Shown piece after piece: positions 52,337 through 62,738 of a stretch of 64,000 nt of DNA. Source of the DNA: Geobacillus icigianus (GTDB lineage Bacteria > Bacillota > Bacilli > Bacillales > Anoxybacillaceae); contig NZ_JPYA01000126.1 of NCBI RefSeq assembly GCF_000750005.1, positions 12,273-76,272 of the forward strand, given 5' to 3'. The position numbers were made by a program, and so were the translations under genes. The notes under the pieces are model-generated. The model did not search any database. It was given only the letters and a program-made list of their open reading frames with translations, and had not been told where the DNA came from. Numbering within the stretch: the stretch's first letter is position 1; the number at the start of each line of letters is the position of its first letter.

Positions 52337-53437
52337 ATGATCGAGCGAACGATCAAAACGGCGACGAAACAATATCCGCTTTTTTTAGGGGATGGCGCGG
52401 CCGGTGCGCTGCCAAGTTTGCTGCGGTCGCTCTCTTGCCCGCCTGGAACGAAGCTGCTGATGGTCACGGATGAGGTTGTGGCGTCGTTGTATTTGGATGA
52501 GGTGCGGTCGTTGCTCGTCGCTGCCGGTTATGATGCCTCGGCCTTTGTCATTCCGAGCGGCGAGGCGGCCAAGTCGTTTGAGAATTATTACGCCTGCCAA
52601 ACGGCAGCGCTCGAGTTTGGCCTTGATCGCCGCTCGATCATTGTTGCGCTCGGCGGCGGCGTTGTCGGCGATTTGGCCGGATTTGTCGCCGCCACCTATA
52701 TGCGGGGCATCCGTTACATCCAAATGCCGACGACATTGTTGGCCCATGACAGCGCCGTCGGCGGCAAGGTCGCCATCAACCATCCGCGCGGAAAAAATAT
52801 GATCGGCGCTTTCCATCAGCCCGAGGCCGTGGTGTATGACACCGCGTTTTTGCGCACGCTGCCTGAGCGTGAACTCCGCTCCGGATTTGCCGAGGTCATC
52901 AAACATGCGCTCATCCGCGACCGCTGCTTTTACGAGTGGCTGCGCGCCGAAATCAAGACGTTGTCTGACTTGCGCGGCGAGAAGCTCGTTTATTGCATCG
53001 AAAAAGGCATTGACATTAAGGCGGCAATCGTGCGCGAAGATGAAAAAGAGACCGGGGTGCGCGCTCATTTGAACTTCGGCCATACGCTCGGCCATGCGCT
53101 AGAGAGCGAGTGCGGGTACGGCGCGCTCACCCACGGGGAGGCCGTGGCGATCGGCATGTTGTTTGCCGTGCTAGTTAGCGAACGCTTCTACGGCTGCTCG
53201 TTCGCCGCTGAGCGCTTGGACGAGTGGCTGGCCGGATACGGCTTCCCGACCGCGCCGCCGCCAACGGTTCAGCCCGTCCGTCTGCTTGAACGAATGAAGG
53301 GCGACAAAAAGTCATACGCCGGGACGGTGAGAATGGTGCTGCTCCGCGCGATTGGCGACGTGGAAGTAGCGGAGCTGGAGGATGGCCGCCTGCTCGCATG
53401 GCTTGAGGAGTTTGTCCGACAGGGGGGAGGGCGATGA
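52337..53437 (+). CDS. aroB: 3-dehydroquinate synthase
   Basis: A 366-residue NAD- and metal-dependent enzyme, second step of the shikimate pathway. [25 protein letters not shown] (about 99-123), [26 protein letters not shown], metal ligands in [11 protein letters not shown] and [12 protein letters not shown] (about 241-252). ATG two bases after the aroC stop; SD GAGGGAG inside aroC. Confidence 0.97.
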   Translation: MIERTIKTATKQYPLFLGDGAAGALPSLLRSLSCPPGTKLLMVTDEVVASLYLDEVRSLLVAAGYDASAFVIPSGEAAKSFENYYACQTAALEFGLDRRSIIVALGGGVVGDLAGFVAATYMRGIRYIQMPTTLLAHDSAVGGKVAINHPRGKNMIGAFHQPEAVVYDTAFLRTLPERELRSGFAEVIKHALIRDRCFYEWLRAEIKTLSDLRGEKLVYCIEKGIDIKAAIVREDEKETGVRAHLNFGHTLGHALESECGYGALTHGEAVAIGMLFAVLVSERFYGCSFAAERLDEWLAGYGFPTAPPPTVQPVRLLERMKGDKKSYAGTVRMVLLRAIGDVEVAELEDGRLLAWLEEFVRQGGGR

Positions 53438-53826
53438 TCCGCGGCATTCGCGGGGCGATCACGGTCGAACAAAACGAGGCGAACGAAATCGTAACGGCGA
53501 CAGAAACGTTGTTGCGCGAGATGATCCGCGCCAATGATGTCGCCGCTGATCACGTGTCCTTCGTGCTCATTTCCGTCACTGATGACATCGATGCGGCGTT
53601 TCCGGCGCAGGCGCTGCGGCGAATTGACGGTTGGACGTATGTGCCGGTCATGTGTACAAGAGAAATTCCAGTGCCCGGCTCTTTGCCGCGCTGCATTCGC
53701 GTCATGATGACGGTGGCGACCGAGAAGCGGCAGCATGAGATCCACCATGTGTATTTGGGAGAGGCGGTCGGGCTGCGGCCCGACTTATCCGATCGTGAAA
53801 GCCGCTTCGGAGAATGTCAACGTTGA
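53434..53826 (+). CDS. aroH: Chorismate mutase, AroH type
   Basis: A 130-residue monofunctional trimeric chorismate mutase that makes prephenate. [19 protein letters not shown] start, the catalytic Arg region [23 protein letters not shown] (about 70-92) with the active-site Arg in PRCIRV, and [15 protein letters not shown]. It overlaps aroB by 4 bases. The -35 box of the trp promoter covers its stop codon. Confidence 0.97.
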   Translation: MIRGIRGAITVEQNEANEIVTATETLLREMIRANDVAADHVSFVLISVTDDIDAAFPAQALRRIDGWTYVPVMCTREIPVPGSLPRCIRVMMTVATEKRQHEIHHVYLGEAVGLRPDLSDRESRFGECQR

Positions 53827-53852
53827 CAGAAAAAACAGAAATGTAATATAGT
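53823..53852 (+). promoter_or_regulatory. Candidate trp operon promoter
   Basis: Perfect TTGACA (53823-53828) and TATAGT (53847-53852), 18-base spacer. It would give a leader of about 460 bases. A weaker TTGATA/TAAATC pair (54089-54094, 54110-54115, 15-base spacer) nearer the TRAP site is an alternative. Confidence 0.55.
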
Positions 53853-53873
53853 GAAAATAACTTCTTTGCCCGC

Positions 53874-54128
53874 CTAGAAGGCCGATGAAAAACCGCTGTC
53901 AACACCAAGCGGCGGCTTTTCAAAGAAAGCTGATTCGGCAAGGGTTCTCTCATTGAGAAACGGATGGGATCAGCAGCACTTTACACGAAATCCCCGTCTT
54001 TCTAGATGGCTTGGTGAAAAACGGTTGTTTCTTTTGAGCAATGGGGAGCGTTTGAAAGACGATCTTGATGCGACAAGGAGAAACGAGCTTGATAAGCGGC
54101 TTGCTCCCTTAAATCCCCGGCCTTCTAG
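53874..54128 (+). repeat. Dispersed repeat, family B, locus 2 (in the trp leader)
   Basis: Two tandem units, each bounded by CTAG (53874, 54002, 54125). Both begin CTAGa[ag]GGC..TGAAAAAC and end AAATCCCCG.C.TTCTAG. The first (128 bases) contains AAAGAAAGCTGATTC and TTCTCTCATTGAGAAA, also present in inverted orientation at 36881-37022. No coding potential. Confidence 0.82.
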
Positions 54129-54146
54129 GCGCGGGCGGTGGAAGCA

Positions 54147-54206
54147 GAGCATGAGCAGAGAACGAGCGCAGGGTAGATGAGAATGAGCGAGTTTAGCCGA
54201 GGTGAG
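54147..54206 (+). promoter_or_regulatory. TRAP-binding site of the trp leader
   Basis: Exactly 11 (G/U)AG triplets: 54147, 54153, 54158, 54164, 54174, 54179, 54185, 54189, 54194, 54199 and 54204 (first base of each; nine GAG, two UAG). Spacers are 1-3 bases except one of 7. This equals the number of TRAP subunits. The last triplet shares its final G with the antiterminator. Confidence 0.93.
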
Positions 54207-54260
54207 GTTGCTTTGATTGGCGATCATCTGCCCAAAGACGACCGTCTTTGGGCTTTTCTT
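54206..54260 (+). terminator. trp attenuator: antiterminator and terminator
   Basis: Terminator: GCCCAAAGACG (54230-54240) pairs perfectly with CGTCTTTGGGC (54243-54253), then TTTTCTTT. Competing antiterminator: GGTTGCTTTG (54206-54215) pairs with CAAAG-A-CGACC (54233-54243) with one bulged A. TRAP on the triplets blocks the antiterminator and lets the terminator form. Confidence 0.93.
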
Positions 54261-54323
54261 TCCTCACATTTCGCCTCATAAACCCTCATTCTCCACCCGG
54301 CTGTCCGGAGGGGAGGAGAAGAG

Positions 54324-55850
54324 ATGTCTACCGATGAGTTGGCCGCTTTTTTGGCGGATGCCGACAAGTTTCACACCATTCCGATCGTGCGCAAATTTTT
54401 GGCCGATGTCATCGAACCGCTTGGCGTGTTTCACAATTTGCGTGATGAAGCGGTGTTTTTGCTCGAAAGCAAAGATGATGAATCGCCGTGGGCGCGTTAT
54501 TCCTTTATCGGTGTTTCTCCGTTTTTGACTCTTGAAAGCGAAACGGGGGAGACGTTTACAGTCAAGGACGAAACCGGCATGGAGCGCATGACGGCTCCGA
54601 CGCTGAAAGAGGCGTTTCAGTGGGTCGAGCGGACGCTCGCTGTCAAGCCGCTTGTCGGGGTGGCGCCGTTTGCTGGCGGCGCGGTCGGGTTTTTAGCCTA
54701 TGATTTGATTTCTGCCATCGAAAAAGTGCCGCGCCATCGCCATCGCGATGTCGCCATGAAAGCCGCTTATTTCGTCTTTTGCGAGTCGCTGTTTGTCTTT
54801 GACCATCAAAAACGCGAACTTTCCCTCATTCACTACATTCGGTTGAACGGCGGGGAAACGAAACAAGAACGAATCGAAGCATACAGCGCCGCAAAGAAGC
54901 GGCTTGACGCTTTGGCGGCGAAAGCGGCAAGAGAGCAAAGCGAGCGGCTGCTGCTGCCGGCGGCGGAAGAAGTCAAAGGCGCCGTTTCGTTTGCTGGGGT
55001 GGTGTCCAATTACGACAAAGATCAATTTTTGCGCGATGTTGAAAAAGTCAAGCAATATATCGCCGCCGGCGACGTGTTTCAAGCGGTGCTGTCGCAACGG
55101 TTTTCCGTGCCGGTGCAAGCGGGTGGATTTCCCATTTACCGCCTGCTCCGCCATATCAATCCGTCTCCGTACATGTTTTACTTTCGCATGGATGGAACAG
55201 AAATCGTCGGCAGCTCGCCGGAAAAGCTTATTCAAGTGCAAAAGCGGCGCGTCGAAATCGACCCGATCGCAGGGACGAGGCGGCGCGGCCGGACGCCGAA
55301 GGAAGATGCCGCGCTTGCTGATGAGCTGTATCGCGACCCGAAAGAGCGGGCCGAGCATTACATGCTCGTCGATTTAGCGCGCAACGATATCGGCCGCGTC
55401 GCGAAGTTCGGAACGGTCGAAACGCCGGTTTTGCTGGAGATCGGGAAGTTTTCGCATGTCATGCATTTGATTTCCAAAGTCGTCGGGGAGCTGAAGGACG
55501 ACGTTCATCCGATCGATGCCCTGCTTGCCGCATTTCCGGCCGGGACGGTCAGCGGGGCGCCGAAAGTGCGGGCGATGCAAATTTTGCAGGAGCTCGAACC
55601 GACTGCCCGCGGGCTGTACGCTGGGGCGATGGCTTACATCGGCTTTGACGGCAACATCGATTCTTGCATCGCTATTCGGACGGCGGTCGTCAAAGACGGC
55701 TGCGCTTACGTGCAGGCGGGCGCCGGGATCGTCGCTGACTCGATTCCGGAACTCGAATGGAAAGAGACGCGCAATAAAGCTAGCGCGTTACTAAAGGCGA
55801 TCGAACAAGCGGAACGATTCGTTGTCAAGGGGGAGAGGACCGTATGCTAA
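54324..55850 (+). CDS. trpE: Anthranilate synthase component I
   Basis: A 508-residue enzyme that turns chorismate into anthranilate with a glutamine amidotransferase partner; trpG is absent here, as in B. subtilis where pabA serves. IGSSPEKLIQV, GTRRRGRTPKEDAALADEL (about 318-336), LVDLARNDIGRVAKFGTVE and AFPAGTVSGAPKVRAMQIL (about 404) are conserved. N-terminal residues PLGVFHNL and LLESKDDESPWARYSFIG include the Trp feedback site region. SD GGGGAGGAGAAG. Confidence 0.96.
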   Translation: MSTDELAAFLADADKFHTIPIVRKFLADVIEPLGVFHNLRDEAVFLLESKDDESPWARYSFIGVSPFLTLESETGETFTVKDETGMERMTAPTLKEAFQWVERTLAVKPLVGVAPFAGGAVGFLAYDLISAIEKVPRHRHRDVAMKAAYFVFCESLFVFDHQKRELSLIHYIRLNGGETKQERIEAYSAAKKRLDALAAKAAREQSERLLLPAAEEVKGAVSFAGVVSNYDKDQFLRDVEKVKQYIAAGDVFQAVLSQRFSVPVQAGGFPIYRLLRHINPSPYMFYFRMDGTEIVGSSPEKLIQVQKRRVEIDPIAGTRRRGRTPKEDAALADELYRDPKERAEHYMLVDLARNDIGRVAKFGTVETPVLLEIGKFSHVMHLISKVVGELKDDVHPIDALLAAFPAGTVSGAPKVRAMQILQELEPTARGLYAGAMAYIGFDGNIDSCIAIRTAVVKDGCAYVQAGAGIVADSIPELEWKETRNKASALLKAIEQAERFVVKGERTVC

Positions 55851-56863
55851 AAGAGCTGCTTGGAAAGTGCGCAGAAGGGCAAACGCTGACCGAAGCGGAA
55901 GCGTACGCGGCGATGAATGCGGTGATGGCGGGGGAGGCGACCGCCAGCCAAATCGCCAGTTTGTTGTCGATGTTGCGCGTGCGCGGGGAGACGGTGGATG
56001 AATTGGTCGGGTTTGTGCGGGCGATGCGCGATCGAATGACGGCCATTGACGCCGGTGATGAGGTCATTGACACGTGCGGCACAGGCGGAGACGGCGCGGC
56101 GACGTTCAACGTCTCCACCGCCGCCGCGATCGTCGTTTCTTCGCTCGGGGTCAAAGTGGCAAAGCACGGCAACCGCGCCGTCTCATCGAAAAGCGGCAGC
56201 GCCGATGTGTTGGAGCGGCTTGGCATCGATATCCAATCGTCGCCGGAGGCCGCCAAGCGGGCGTTGGATCAAACAGGATTGGCGTTTTTGTTCGCTCCGC
56301 TGTATCACGCGGCGATGAAACACGCGGCTGGGCCGCGGAAGGAAATCGGCTTCCGCACGGTGTTCAATTTGATCGGCCCGCTGGCCAACCCGGCGCGCTG
56401 CAAGCGGCAAGTCATCGGCGTTTCCTCGACCGATTATGCGGAGAAGCTGGCCGAGACGATGCGCCGCCTTGGTTCCGAACACGTCTTGTTTGTCACCGGC
56501 CGCGATGGTCTCGATGAATGCAGCATTGCGGCGGAAACCGATGTCGTCGAACTGAAAAACGGCGAGATCCGCCGTTTCGTCATCGCCCCGGAAGATGCCG
56601 GTCTTCCGCGCGGCGCGCTCGCCGATGTGCAAGTGCGCAATCCGGAAGAAAGCGCCGCCCTGCTTCAGGCCGTTATGGAAGGGACGGCTCCAGCCAGCGC
56701 CGTAAACATGGTGGCATTGAATGCCGGAGCCGCTCTGTACGCCGCCGGCAAGGCCGAAACGATCGCCGCCGGGACGGCGATGGCAAAAGACGCCATTTTG
56801 TCCAAAACCGCCTACGCCCAGCTGGAGCGGCTGCGGACGAAGGAAGTGGTGCACGATGCTTGA
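55844..56863 (+). CDS. trpD: Anthranilate phosphoribosyltransferase
   Basis: A 339-residue enzyme, second step of tryptophan synthesis. DTCGTGGDGAATFNVSTAAA (about 76-95) is the PRPP site, VAKHGNRAVSSKSGSADVLE (about 105-124) binds anthranilate, and RKEIGFRTVFNLIGPLANP follows. Overlaps trpE by 7 bases. Confidence 0.97.
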   Translation: MLKELLGKCAEGQTLTEAEAYAAMNAVMAGEATASQIASLLSMLRVRGETVDELVGFVRAMRDRMTAIDAGDEVIDTCGTGGDGAATFNVSTAAAIVVSSLGVKVAKHGNRAVSSKSGSADVLERLGIDIQSSPEAAKRALDQTGLAFLFAPLYHAAMKHAAGPRKEIGFRTVFNLIGPLANPARCKRQVIGVSSTDYAEKLAETMRRLGSEHVLFVTGRDGLDECSIAAETDVVELKNGEIRRFVIAPEDAGLPRGALADVQVRNPEESAALLQAVMEGTAPASAVNMVALNAGAALYAAGKAETIAAGTAMAKDAILSKTAYAQLERLRTKEVVHDA

Positions 56864-57656
56864 ACAAATCTTAGCGACGAAGCGAAGCGAACTGGACACA
56901 TTCGTATGGCCGGAACCGCTGCCACAACCGAAGCGCCGCTCGTTTGCGGCGGCGCTCCGACGGCCGCGGCGGGCGCTCGGGTTGATCGCCGAGGTGAAAA
57001 AAGCGTCGCCGTCAAAAGGCATCATCCGCGCCGATTTTGATCCGGTCGCCATCGCCAAAGCGTATGAGCGCGCCGGGGCCGACGCCATCAGCGTGCTGAC
57101 GGATGAACGATATTTCCAAGGGCACCGCCGCTATTTGCAAGCGGTCAAAGAAGCGGTCGACATCCCGGTGCTGCGCAAAGATTTTATCATCGACCGACGG
57201 CAGGTGGAGGAAAGCGCCCGGCTTGGGGCCGATGCCATTTTGCTGATCGGCGAGGCTCTTTCTGTTGACACGTTGGAGTCGCTTTATCGAGAAGCGTATG
57301 ACCGTGGGCTGGAATGTTTGGTCGAAGTGCACGAGAAAGAAACGCTAGAGCGCGTGCTTGAACGGTTTACGCCCGAAGTGGTGGGCATTAACAACCGGAA
57401 TTTGCGCACGTTTGTGACGACGCTTGAGGCGACCAAAACGCTTGCCCCGCTCATTCCGTCATCGTGCGTCATCGTCAGTGAAAGCGGGATCGGCTCTTAC
57501 AGTGATGTAAAGACGGTGGAATCGTATGGGGCGCAGGCCATGCTCGTCGGTGAATCACTCATGCGCCAGCCGGATGTGGAGCGGGCGGTTTACCGGCTGT
57601 TTGGAGAGGGAGATGAGAATGATCCGCTTGAAATACTGCGGAAACCGATCCCGTGA
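56856..57656 (+). CDS. trpC: Indole-3-glycerol phosphate synthase
   Basis: A 266-residue TIM-barrel enzyme. IAEVKKASPSKGIIRADFDP (about 44-63, catalytic Lys), LRKDFIIDRRQVEESARLGAD (about 107), VGINNRNLRTF, VSESGIGSYSDV. Overlaps trpD by 8 bases. Confidence 0.97.
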   Translation: MLEQILATKRSELDTFVWPEPLPQPKRRSFAAALRRPRRALGLIAEVKKASPSKGIIRADFDPVAIAKAYERAGADAISVLTDERYFQGHRRYLQAVKEAVDIPVLRKDFIIDRRQVEESARLGADAILLIGEALSVDTLESLYREAYDRGLECLVEVHEKETLERVLERFTPEVVGINNRNLRTFVTTLEATKTLAPLIPSSCVIVSESGIGSYSDVKTVESYGAQAMLVGESLMRQPDVERAVYRLFGEGDENDPLEILRKPIP

Positions 57657-58272
57657 GGACGTGCAGGCTTCCTTGGCAAGCGGGGCTGACTATCTCGGTT
57701 TTATTTTTGCTGAGAGCAGGCGGAAAGTGTTGCCCGCGGAAGTGAGATGTTGGCTCGACGGTCAGGCGCTCGGGGCGAAACAGCTTGTCGGCGTGTTTGT
57801 CAACGCCCCGGTCGAACGGATCGCGGCCGTCGTCCGCGAACTCCCGCTCCATATCATTCAATGCCACGGGCGGGAGGATCGAGCGGAGCTGGCCGCGGTG
57901 AAAAAAGCGGTGCGCCTCCCGGTCTGGAAGGCGATTCACCATGGTGACGGAGCGCTTGCAGCGATGAAACAGTATGCCAGCCTTGCCGATGGCTATGTCG
58001 TTGACAGCCGCGTCGCCGGCGCATGGGGGGGCACGGGCGTCACTTTCGATTGGGAGGCGGTGCCGCGTTATTTGGAAGAGGCGGCGCGCCAAGGCGTGCC
58101 GTGCTTTATCGCCGGCGGCATCACTCCGGACAATGTCGAACGGCTTGCGGCCTATCGTCCTGACGGCATCGACATTAGCAGCGGCATCGAAACAGACGGC
58201 CGCAAAGATCCGTCCAAGATGAAGCGAATCGAACACAAGGTCAAACGATGTTGCGGGGAAAAAGGGGAGTGA
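57613..58272 (+). CDS. trpF: Phosphoribosylanthranilate isomerase
   Basis: A 219-residue TIM-barrel enzyme. [17 protein letters not shown] start with the catalytic Cys, [45 protein letters not shown] (catalytic Asp), AGGITPDNV and [19 protein letters not shown] at 57613 (SD GGAGAGGG) or 57619; overlaps trpC by 44 bases. Confidence 0.95.
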   Translation: MRMIRLKYCGNRSREDVQASLASGADYLGFIFAESRRKVLPAEVRCWLDGQALGAKQLVGVFVNAPVERIAAVVRELPLHIIQCHGREDRAELAAVKKAVRLPVWKAIHHGDGALAAMKQYASLADGYVVDSRVAGAWGGTGVTFDWEAVPRYLEEAARQGVPCFIAGGITPDNVERLAAYRPDGIDISSGIETDGRKDPSKMKRIEHKVKRCCGEKGE

Positions 58273-58301
58273 CGGGAGCCCGTGCCGCGAGGCGAAACCG
58301 C

Positions 58302-58339
58302 GCCGCTGCGGCAACGGCCCGTTAGCAGGCGGCTTTTTT
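58302..58339 (+). terminator. Hairpin with T-run between trpF and trpB
   Basis: GCCGCTGC (58302-58309) pairs with GCAGGCGGC (58325-58333, one bulged G), followed by six T. An alternative GCCGC / GCGGC pair lies upstream (about 58284-58311). It could cut transcripts inside the operon. Confidence 0.65.
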
Positions 58340-58372
58340 CCTGCGGACAAAAACGAAAAGAAGGTGGCTTCG

Positions 58373-59573
<1,201 letters not shown>

Positions 59574-59587
<14 letters not shown>

Positions 59588-60389
59588 TCCGCCGCTCTTT
59601 ATCCCGTTTCTCGTGGCCGGCGATCCGACCGCCGCTTTGACCGTCGACCTTGCGTTGGCGCTCCAAGACGCCGGGGCGGATGTCCTCGAGCTTGGTGTGC
59701 CGTACTCCGATCCGCTCGCCGATGGACCGACGATCCAGCGGGCTGCCGCTCGGGCGCTCGCCGGACAAATGACGCTGCCGAAAGCCATTCATCTCGTCGC
59801 TGAGATGCGAAAAAAAGGAGTCAAAATTCCGATTATCCTCTTTACGTATTATAATCCTGTGTTACAATTAGGAGAAGAATCCTTTTTTGCTTTAGCGCGG
59901 GAAAATGGCGCCGACGGCGTGCTCATCCCTGATTTGCCGTTTGAGGAAAGCGCGCCGCTCCGTCGGCTTGGCGAGCGGTTTGGCCTGCCGCTCATTTCGC
60001 TCGTCGCTCCGACGTCGAAGCAGCGGATCGAGCGGATCGCTTCCGCGGCTGAAGGGTTTTTGTACTGCGTCTCTTCACTTGGCGTCACCGGTGTGCGCGA
60101 GACGCTGCCCGAGACGCTTGGCGATTTTCTCGGTGAAGTCAAGCGGCATAGCCGCGTGCCCGTTGTCGTTGGTTTTGGTGTTTCCACGCCCGAGCAAGTG
60201 GCGGTGCTCAAGCGCGAATGCGACGGCGTTGTCGTTGGCAGCGCGCTCGTCCAGAAAGTCGAACAGCTGCTTGAACGCCTGCAGGCTCCGGGGGAAAAGG
60301 AAGCGACCATCGCTGAGTTTGCGGCCTATGTTCGCGCGCTCGCCGCGCCGCTGCGCGAACCGTGTGCTTCGCGCGAAAAGTTCCAATGA
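59574..60389 (+). CDS. trpA: Tryptophan synthase alpha subunit
   Basis: A 271-residue TIM-barrel subunit that releases indole and channels it to Trp[12 protein letters not shown], catalytic Glu in [20 protein letters not shown] (about 45-64), catalytic Asp in [15 protein letters not shown] and [13 protein letters not shown]. Start is uncertain: TTG 59574 (SD AAGGTGA) gives the normal [15 protein letters not shown] 59565 or 59553 are possible. Overlaps trpB by 14 bases. Confidence 0.93.
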
Positions 60390-60404
60390 AGGAGTTGGCG
60401 ATCG

Positions 60405-61502
60405 ATGCAAGTCAAGGAATCGCTCCGGGGGCTTTCCCCGTACCAGCCGGGAAAATCCATCGAAGAAGTGAAGCGGGAGTACGGCCTTTCCGAAATTATT
60501 AAACTAGCTTCCAATGAGAATCCGTACGGTTCGTCGCCGGCGGTGAAAGCGGCCATCGCCGCTAGGCTTGACCACCTCGCCTTCTATCCGGACGGTTATG
60601 CCCGTACGCTGCGTGAAAAAGTGGCGAAGCATCTCGGCGTCAAGGAAACACAGCTGCTGTTTGGCAACGGTTCGGATGAAGTCGTGCAAATCGTTTGCCG
60701 CGCCTTCCTAGAGCCGGGTGCGAACACGGTCATGGCGACGCCGACGTTCCCGCAGTACCGGCACAACGCCGTCATCGAACGGGCGGACGTGCGCGAAGTG
60801 CCGCTCGTTGACGGCCGGCACGATTTAGAGGCGATGCTTAACGCCATCGACGGGAATACGCGCATCGTCTGGATTTGCAACCCGAACAACCCGACCGGCA
60901 CGTACGTGAACGAAACGGAGTTGCGCGCCTTTTTGGACCGTGTGCCGCCGCACGTGCTTGTCGTTTTGGACGAGGCGTACTATGAGTACGTCACAGCGGC
61001 CGATTATCCGCAGACCGTTCCGCTGTTGAACGAGTACGAACAGCTTCTCATTATGCGCACGTTCTCGAAAGCGTACGGGCTTGCCGCGCTCCGCGTCGGC
61101 TATGGCATCGCCAACGAGTCGCTCATTCGCGCCATTGAACCGGCGCGCGAACCGTTTAACACCTCCACCATCGCCCAAGCCGCCGCCGTCGCCGCTCTTG
61201 ACGATCAGGCGTTCATCCGCGTCTGCGTTGAGCGAAATCGGGCCGAGCTTGAGCGGTATTATCGCTTTTGCGAGGAGAACGGCCTGAAGTATTATCCGTC
61301 GCAAACGAACTTTTTGTTTATGGAGGTTGGAGTGGACGGCGATGAGGTGTTTCGCTACTTGCTTGAGCGGGGCGTGATCGTCCGCTCGGGGCGGGCGCTT
61401 GGCTTGCCGAACGGGGTGCGCATCACCGTCGGCACGAAAGAGCAAAACGATCGCGTGTTTACGCTTCTTTCGGAGATGCTGGGAAAAGCACAGCTCGCCT
61501 AG
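60405..61502 (+). CDS. hisC: Histidinol-phosphate aminotransferase (also aromatic aminotransferase)
   Basis: A 365-residue PLP enzyme. [15 protein letters not shown] (about 31-45), [11 protein letters not shown] (about 157), VLDEAYYEY with the PLP Asp, and the Schiff-base Lys in [18 protein letters not shown] (about 222-239). In Bacillus it serves both histidine and tyrosine/phenylalanine synthesis, which explains its place between trpA and tyrA. SD AAGGAG. Confidence 0.95.
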   Translation: MQVKESLRGLSPYQPGKSIEEVKREYGLSEIIKLASNENPYGSSPAVKAAIAARLDHLAFYPDGYARTLREKVAKHLGVKETQLLFGNGSDEVVQIVCRAFLEPGANTVMATPTFPQYRHNAVIERADVREVPLVDGRHDLEAMLNAIDGNTRIVWICNPNNPTGTYVNETELRAFLDRVPPHVLVVLDEAYYEYVTAADYPQTVPLLNEYEQLLIMRTFSKAYGLAALRVGYGIANESLIRAIEPAREPFNTSTIAQAAAVAALDDQAFIRVCVERNRAELERYYRFCEENGLKYYPSQTNFLFMEVGVDGDEVFRYLLERGVIVRSGRALGLPNGVRITVGTKEQNDRVFTLLSEMLGKAQLA

Positions 61503-61527
61503 GGGCTTGATGGCGAACTTTCAGAAG

Positions 61528-61566
61528 AACATGCCTGCCGCTTTTTAAGGCGGCAGGCGCATGTTT
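61528..61566 (+). terminator. Hairpin between hisC and tyrA
   Basis: AACATGCCTGCCGC (about 61528-61541) pairs with GGCGGCAGGCGCATGTT (about 61549-61565) with a small bulge, then TTTA. A weak terminator or mRNA-processing hairpin. Confidence 0.5.
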
Positions 61567-61585
61567 ACATAAGTAGGTGGGACGA

Positions 61586-62689
61586 TTGGAAGGAAACGTG
61601 TTGATTGTCGGCCTTGGCTTGATTGGGGGATCGATGGCGCTCGCCATCAAAAAAGCGCATCCGGAGGCGGTGATCATTGGGTATGATGTCGATGAGCGGC
61701 AGCTCGGCCTAGCCCGTTCGCTCAAAGTCATCGATGAGGCCGCCGGTTCATTGACCGAAGCATACGAACGGGCCAATTTGATCGTTTTGGCCGCCCCGGT
61801 CATGCAGACAGAGGCGCTGCTCTCCTCGCTGCCGCTTGAGCGGCTGAAGCCGGGCGTCATTGTGACGGATGTAGGCAGCACAAAGCGGCGCATCGTCGAA
61901 CGGGCGCGCCGCCTGCTTGAACGCGGCGTAGCTTTCATCGGCGGCCACCCGATGGCCGGATCGCATAAAAGCGGGGTGGCGGCGGCTAGAGCTCATCTGT
62001 TCGAAAATGCGTTTTACATTTTGACGCCGACTGAAGAGGTGGCGGTGCAGCGGGTCGAAATTCTGAAACGATGGCTTTCCGGAACGAAGGCCCAGTTCGT
62101 CATCTTGACGCCCGAGGAACATGACCGCATCACCGGGGTCATCAGCCATTTTCCGCATTTGATCGCGGCGAGCCTTGTCCATCAGGCGCGCGAGTACGAG
62201 TGTGAAAATGCGCTTGTCAGCCGGCTGGCGGCCGGTGGCTTTCGCGATATCACCCGCATTGCGTCGAGCAATCCGGAAATGTGGCGCGATATCTTGATCC
62301 ATAATAAGCAGGAGATGCTGACGTTGTTTGACCGATGGATGGCGGAGATGGAAAAGTTGCGTTCCTTTGTCGAAGAAGAAAACAGCCCGGCCATTTACCA
62401 TTACTTTCTAGAAGCCAAGCAATTTCGCGACGGGCTGCCGGCGCGCACGAAAGGGGCGATCCCGTCCTTCTATGATCTGTACGTCGATGTGCCGGATTAT
62501 CCGGGCGTCATTTCCGAGGTGACCGGCTACTTGGCGAAGGAAAACATCAGCATCACCAACATTCGCATTATTGAAACGCGCGAAGAAATTTACGGCGTGC
62601 TTCGTCTCAGCTTTCAAAGCGAGGAGGATCGGGCGCGGGCGAAAGCGTGCCTCGCCCAACATACGAGCTATGCCGCCTATGAGGGATAG
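61586..62689 (+). CDS. tyrA: Prephenate dehydrogenase
   Basis: A 367-residue NAD-dependent enzyme for tyrosine synthesis. Rossmann motif [19 protein letters not shown] (about 5-23), [26 protein letters not shown] (catalytic His region, about 121), [12 protein letters not shown], and a C-terminal ACT domain (about 290-360) that probably mediates feedback. TTG at 61586 with SD TAGGTGGG is chosen; GTG 61577 is in frame. Confidence 0.93.
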   Translation: MEGNVLIVGLGLIGGSMALAIKKAHPEAVIIGYDVDERQLGLARSLKVIDEAAGSLTEAYERANLIVLAAPVMQTEALLSSLPLERLKPGVIVTDVGSTKRRIVERARRLLERGVAFIGGHPMAGSHKSGVAAARAHLFENAFYILTPTEEVAVQRVEILKRWLSGTKAQFVILTPEEHDRITGVISHFPHLIAASLVHQAREYECENALVSRLAAGGFRDITRIASSNPEMWRDILIHNKQEMLTLFDRWMAEMEKLRSFVEEENSPAIYHYFLEAKQFRDGLPARTKGAIPSFYDLYVDVPDYPGVISEVTGYLAKENISITNIRIIETREEIYGVLRLSFQSEEDRARAKACLAQHTSYAAYEG

Positions 62690-62738
62690 CGCGATGCCGC
62701 CGATCAAGGCAACGATGAAAGATAGTGGAGGGGTTTTG

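Noticed and set aside
58273..58372. Second TRAP site before trpB
   Set aside because: Too few (G/U)AG triplets in the spacer.
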